A stretch of 64,000 nucleotides of DNA from assembly GCA_015501605.1 (NCBI GenBank), contig JADNRZ010000035.1, positions 264,391 through 328,390 on the forward strand. Direction: 5' to 3'. The translations under genes were made by a program, and so were the position numbers. Below are positions 59,577-64,000 of the stretch, one piece after another. The notes under the pieces were generated by a model. It saw only the letters and a list, made by a program, of their open reading frames with translations, made no database searches and was not told the origin of the DNA. Each line of letters opens with the position of its first letter. Position 1 is the first letter of the stretch. The stretch is from Panaeolus papilionaceus (lineage: Eukaryota; Basidiomycota; Agaricomycetes; Agaricales).

Positions 59577-60208
59577 ATGCACTACAAAGGTCTGTGCACT
59601 GATTGCATGCTCAACGCATCTTCGTCGAGATACTGATAAATCTCTGTTGTCTAGGTCTTCTCGCAGTCTTCATTGCATCCTGTGCCACTCAGGCGCTCGC
59701 AATCGACTTCAACTCAGCCAACTACATTTGGAACAACGAAGGAAGCCCCGGACCAGGAGGCAACATGCCCGTCGGTTCACGTGCATTCCGTCGTGCAGCA
59801 TATGCTCCTCGCGGAAAGAGGACCTTCTCAGCTGATATCCTCATCACCGCAGACAACGCGTACGAGCTCTATGTCAACGAAGTCAAGGTCGGAACTGGGA
59901 GTGCTCTCAACGTCGCCCAGCTATATCACGTACCCCTCACTAGGGGTTGCAATGTGTTCGCAGTCAACGCAACGAACACCGCGACGGTTCCTGCTGGGTT
60001 GATTGCAACCATCAAGGTTCATTACACCGATGGATCCACCCGAGACCATCGTGACAGATCAGAGCTGGAGAGCGTTCACTAGGGCTCCGAGTGGGTTTGA
60101 AGATGAAGAGTTTTTCGATGGAAACTGGCCATTTGCGACCGTTGAATATAAGTTCGCAGGCAGGCCAGCTTACTGGCGTAATGTTGTGCTACCAGCTGAT
60201 GCAGGTTC
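59577..60208 (+). pseudogene. Secreted protein with PVGSRAFR motif, frameshifted
   Basis: Exon 59577-59589 (MHYK) joins 59655 onward. GLLAVFIASCATQALA is a signal peptide. The mature part has NSANYIWNNEGSPGPGG, PVGSRAFR, then ILITADNAYELYVNEVKVG. The pattern matches a fungal family of secreted beta-sandwich, carbohydrate-binding-like proteins. At about 60038-60041 one extra base shifts the frame after HYTDGST. The other frame continues with ETIVTDQSWRAF and FDGNWPFATVEY to about 60208, where coding ends at a possible splice donor. Either a recent pseudogene or one sequencing error; the 3' end also seems lost to the LTR fragment downstream. Confidence 0.65.
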
Positions 60209-60390
60209 GTTTTAATGCATTCTAGAGGTTTACTGTACGCCAATATGTAGATATTCCATTGCGATGCTATGTCGGATTTTCCGTCGAGAGAATGATCATA
60301 TCTTTTCAGTTGCCATATGAGTTACTCGGTGGCCGAAATGCGATCTTAACTTGAATTATGTTGAACCCCTTGAATCTCTCGTATTTCCGT

Positions 60391-60445
60391 TGATGTGCGC
60401 GCGACGTCTTCAGGTGCGTAAACAAATCACACTGATGACCGGAGT
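60391..60445 (-). mobile_element. Truncated LTR end
   Basis: These 55 bp are the reverse complement of the last 55 bp of the solo LTR at 43941-44643. The similarity stops exactly where ttaggg begins (60445-60450), next to the first 688-bp repeat. Confidence 0.8.
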
Positions 60446-60450
60446 TAGGG

Positions 60451-61138
60451 TTTATGACTACATGTATGCACTTTGGAGGCGCACTTGGGATAGGTGGAAA
60501 TGGGACATAACCTTAGCCTAGGGGTTAAAATAACTCAGGCTTGCCATATATGGTAGTCGAATGATGTATGAGAGCGATACGACACACGAGATTGCAAGGA
60601 TTTGTGTTGCAAATGCAACCTGCATCGTGGAATATGATACACAGATAGATGTGAGGCTATAGAATGTAGAGACGAAATGTAACAGACTCGTGTGAGCATA
60701 TGTGAACACAGTAAAGGTGTGCGTGGGATTGTGTGTGTGTGAAACGTATAATGAACTCATTACAGACATCTTTGATGCTCAGAGTGATGTGCGGGTCACT
60801 ACTTGTTGCGTGAACTATCTTTGTTCATTAGAAAGCGAGATAAGTAATGAGTTGAAACGCCTCGGTAGTGTGTGTGAACTTGTTTATGGTGTGTATGCAG
60901 TGCGGGGTCGTAAGACGCCCGCGTTGTGTTGGTAACATTTATCTCACACACCACATAAAGTGTGCCAGTGCACTATGGGCGTCTCACACGCCCGTGTTGT
61001 GGTGAGCAACAGGAATCACCAAATACGAGTCAACTAATGCATGCACACACCGCGGGCGTCAGAGACCCCCACAGTGTGATGGCACACCGTCGAGTTCAAC
61101 ACATTCATCGAGCTCATATCTATAGCCGTTCATCGGTG
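60451..61138. repeat. 688-bp repeat, copy 1
   Basis: It starts tttatgactacatg and ends tagccgttcatcgg. It is near-identical to 61159-61846 and of equal length. It contains cttagcctaggggttaaaat and short palindromic gggcgtctcacacgccc-like elements. Open frames inside are not convincing genes. Preceded by ttaggg. Confidence 0.85.
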
Positions 61139-61158
61139 TTAGGGTTTAGGGTTTAGGG
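61139..61158. repeat. Telomere-like TTTAGGG tract
   Basis: Three consecutive ttaggg/tttaggg units join the two 688-bp copies. Interstitial telomere-like sequence. Confidence 0.85.
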
Positions 61159-61846
61159 TTTATGACTACATGCATGCACTTTGGAGGCGCACTTGGGATA
61201 GGTGGAAATGGGACATAACCTTAGCCTAGGGGTTAAAATACCTCAGGCTTGCCATATATGGTAGTAGAATGATGCACGAGAGCGATACGACACACGAGAT
61301 TGCAAGGATTTGTGTTGCAAATGCAACCTGCATCGTGGAATATGATACACAGATAGATGTGAGGTTATATAATGTCGAGACGAAACGTAACGGACTCGTG
61401 TGAGCATATCTGAAGATAGTAAAGGTGTGCGTGGGATTGTGTGTGTGTGAAACGTGTGATGAACTCATTACAGACGTCTTTGATGCTCAGAGTGATGTGT
61501 GGGTCACGACTCGTTGCGTGAACTATTTTTGTACATTAGAAAGCGAGATAAGTAGTGAGTTGAAACGCCTTGGTAGTGTGTATGAAGTTGTTTATGGTGT
61601 GCATGCAGTGCGGGGTCATAAGACGCCCGCGTTGTGTTTGCAACATTTATCTCACACATCGCATCAAGTGTGCCAGTGCACTATGGGCGTCTCACACGCC
61701 CGTGTTGTGGTGTGCAACAGGAATCACCAAATACGCGTCAACTAATGCATGCACACACCGCGGGTGTCAGAGACCCCCACAGTGTGATGGCACACCATCA
61801 AGTTCAACTCATTCATCAAGCTCATATCTATAGCCGTTCATCGGTG
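61159..61846. repeat. 688-bp repeat, copy 2
   Basis: Direct repeat of 60451-61138, with scattered substitutions and no net length change that I can see. Confidence 0.85.
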
Positions 61847-62387
61847 AGAAAGTCCAAGTCTCGTAAATGTAAAGTGAGCGCAGTGTATCGATAATGCATG
61901 TGTGTTTTGAGAGAAAAATAAAAGTTCAACTTTCTTTGCTGAATATCGACCCGAAGGGAAGGGGGTGGTCGAATTTCTCAATGAACATCGAACTTTCATT
62001 CTTTTTTCAATACTTAAACATTATTTTCAATTCATTCTCTCACAATGTTACTTCACACATCGGGCTTCAAAGGCGGAAACAACAGATAGATATATGTATT
62101 TTGGGGGGGGGATAACAAGACAGGTAGTAAAAAAAAACGAGGGGGCACTAACAAGAATAGATGAATAACAAGCACGACGACTAAAAATATACGAGGTCGA
62201 AGAATGCGTGTTAAAAAATATATGGGATGGGGGATGGGGGATGGGAATGCTGCACGATACAGTAAGACGAACAAAAAAAACAAAAACAACAGGGCGGCGA
62301 ACAAGATGACAACAACGACGAGGACCAACCCAACCAACGATACCAGCAAGTAAGATAGATGGCGAAGCAGCGGGTTAGGCTGCTCAT
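61847..62387. other. Intergenic, low complexity
   Basis: Homopolymer G and A runs (62103-62145) and ggatggg repeats (62221-62245). No gene. Confidence 0.4.
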
Positions 62388-64000
62388 CTACCTCGGTGTG
62401 TGGGGGGGTTTAGGTCTTGTCGACCTCCTTGACGGGCCTGCACCAGGATTGTTGAGAGAAGCTGGATCGCTGGGCTGAGTAGGTCGTCCACGGCTTCCTG
62501 ACGAGCCCGCACCAGGATCGTTGCGAGAGGTAGGACCAGGAGGCTGAGGGGGACGCCTTGATGGACCTGCACCAGGATCGTTGCGGTCAGTGGGTGCAGG
62601 AGGCTGAGGTGGACGTCGTGAAGAGCTTGCACGAGAATTGTTGCGATTGGCGGGAGTGCTGGGCTGAGTCTGGCGTCCACGTGTCCCACGGTTCTCTTGA
62701 GACATCCCTGAGATGAAGTTATCTCCAATCGTAGCCAGACGCTTGTTGAGGTTGGCGTTGACGTAGGGAGCAGCATTTTGGGGTTTGGGCATTCTGTGAT
62801 TCCTCTTCTTCTTGCGTTTCTGCTTCTACAGATAAGTGAGCACTGAGTATGATTTCGTTTTTATATCATCAAGGGAACTTACTGGAGTTGGAGAGACTGA
62901 GGGCGAGAGAAGGTCAGCCGTGCGTTTTTTACTACGGCCCTGTGGTTCGTCGTCGGGATCAGGCACAGCACTCGAACCCGATGCAGTTGGTGGGGGTGTG
63001 GAAGGGAGAAGAAGGTCATTGGGTGTTTCCCCATCATCCCCATACCCTCCAAGATCGAAGGAGTAGCCACGAGGAAGGTCGCTCAAGGGGCTCGTGGGCA
63101 CGCGGTTGTGAAGAGATTTGGATAGCGTTGGGTCGTCCCATGCTTCCTCATCATCATCATCGTCTGGTACCTGCGTTGGTGGATCCTGAGACTCCTGACT
63201 CGGGGATGCGCTCGTCTTCTCAGCCTGGAGAATAGAAGAGACCTCCTTCTCCTCGGTGAGGGACGGAGGGGCATCCTGAGTCGAAGAAGATGCACTCGCG
63301 GCTGGTGGAGCATCAACGACTATTGAGAGTGTGTGAGAGTCTTGCAAAAAAAATAAAGCGATCGTGACTTACCCATAGACGTATCCACTGGAGCTTGAGC
63401 GTCGACAACTGCTTGATAATATGTAATTAGAACTTGTATTGAAGATGAATTACGGAAAACACTTACGCATCGATGACGTTTCTGCCTTATCTTTCGGGTC
63501 GTTGGAAAGATCTGATACAATATTAGATATCGGAATTTCTGAAAGATGAATGAGAACAAGTGAAACATACCTGTATCCACGTCCATTGGTGCTCCTGGAG
63601 GTGCGATCTCGGATGATGACGTGGCAGGTTGTGGACCTTGCTGCTCTGCAATCGCGGGGGTCTGAGAAGCCCGCGTTGGGGCAGCGGCTGGTGGTGTATG
63701 CATTAGACTCGGAGAGGTTTGTGGAATGAGATCACTTACTGATCCCAGCGTTGTTCTCCGTCGTGCTCGTGGGCTTCTCAGACGCCTGAACTTCTGTATG
63801 AAGGATGGTATGAGGTTACGTTACAGCATTCAAGAACAAAGAACATACGGTGCTCGACATCCATTCCTGGTCCCACTGGGGTGGTGACATTGGGTGATGT
63901 GGCACGTTCTTCACGCTCCTCTGCACTCGTGGGCTTCTCAGACGCCCGCGGTGGTTGTTCTGAAACTTAGTGTGAGTGGTATACCCAGGTGCTGTGTGTG
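62388..64000 (-). CDS. Intrinsically disordered protein, 3' part
   Basis: The gene runs off the right edge. Reading leftward, short exons encode RASEKPTSAEEREERATSP, then SEKPTS again, PMDVDTG and VVDAQAPVDTSMG, repeated acidic/Ser/Pro modules separated by about 50-bp introns. A long exon (about 62881-63330) has an acidic DDDDDEEAWDD and ends KKRTADLLSPSVSPTPV. The last exon (from about 62827) begins with a basic KQKRKKKRN, a likely nuclear localisation signal. Four imperfect copies of a unit of about 20 residues (DRNDPGAGPSRRPPQPP type) follow, and the stop is at 62388. No folded domain. Probably nuclear; function unknown. Confidence 0.65.

Noticed and set aside
61139..61158. A chromosome end
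   Set aside because: Only three telomere-like units, with unique sequence and a gene continuing beyond it.
60702..61745. Cys/Val-rich open frames in the 688-bp repeats
   Set aside because: They lie in repeat DNA with GT-rich bias, differ between the two copies in length and have no signal or motif.

Overview
The window looks like nuclear DNA of a mushroom-forming basidiomycete (Agaricomycetes). Coding regions are split into many short exons by GT-AG introns of about 45-75 bp. Several genes belong to families I know from agaricomycetes: a signal peptide/Cys-rich/single-TM protein, a WW-type protein, an intrinsically disordered Ser/Pro-rich protein and an SDR fragment. Solo LTRs, MITEs and a foldback element lie between them. 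I cannot name a species.

The dominant content is a cluster of AIG1/IAN-like P-loop GTPase genes: about 18 loci between 1.2 and 57.1 kb, of which about 12 appear intact. They fall into subfamilies. Type I (4540-5805 and 25684-26840, minus) and type II (24424-25448 minus intact; 1240-2257 plus and 3280-4345 minus broken) sit next to each other. The H type is at 19232-20395 (intact) and 9174-10348 (broken). The I/J type is at 13193-14388 and 20883-22085. The K/L/M/N type is at 30029-31083, 33921-35357, 51066-52470 and 55619-57133. The O/P tandem pair is at 41026-42184 and 42426-43625. Further relicts lie at 15.2-15.9, 23.8 and 49.8-50.5 kb. All share a P-loop, a DTPG switch, TxxW where classical GTPases have NKxD, and a P-loop exon of exactly 34 nt.

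Layout. 0-8 kb: two head-to-tail units facing each other in inverted orientation. They carry an unrecognised N-terminal module (279-1238 plus; 5858-7684 minus) beside type I/II GTPases. 9-27 kb: two diverged copies of an ancestral block (H minus, I/J plus, spacer, type II minus, type I minus). The first copy is broken by a MITE-interrupted WW-type gene and by deletions. 28-36 kb: a truncated SDR gene, GTPases K and L, and a solo LTR. 37-44 kb: a conserved Ser/Pro-rich protein, a small unknown gene, the O/P pair and a second solo LTR. 44-50 kb: mostly repeats, one doubtful gene and one GTPase relict. 51-57 kb: GTPase M, a membrane protein and GTPase N. 57.6-64 kb: a 1.7-kb element with GCACGG arrays, a frameshifted secreted-protein gene, an LTR stump next to telomere-like repeats, two 688-bp direct repeats, and a disordered protein running off the end.

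The mixture of intact, decaying and recombined copies suggests a fast-turnover birth-and-death gene cluster. A function in nonself recognition or stress, as for animal GIMAP or plant IAN clusters, is only an analogy.
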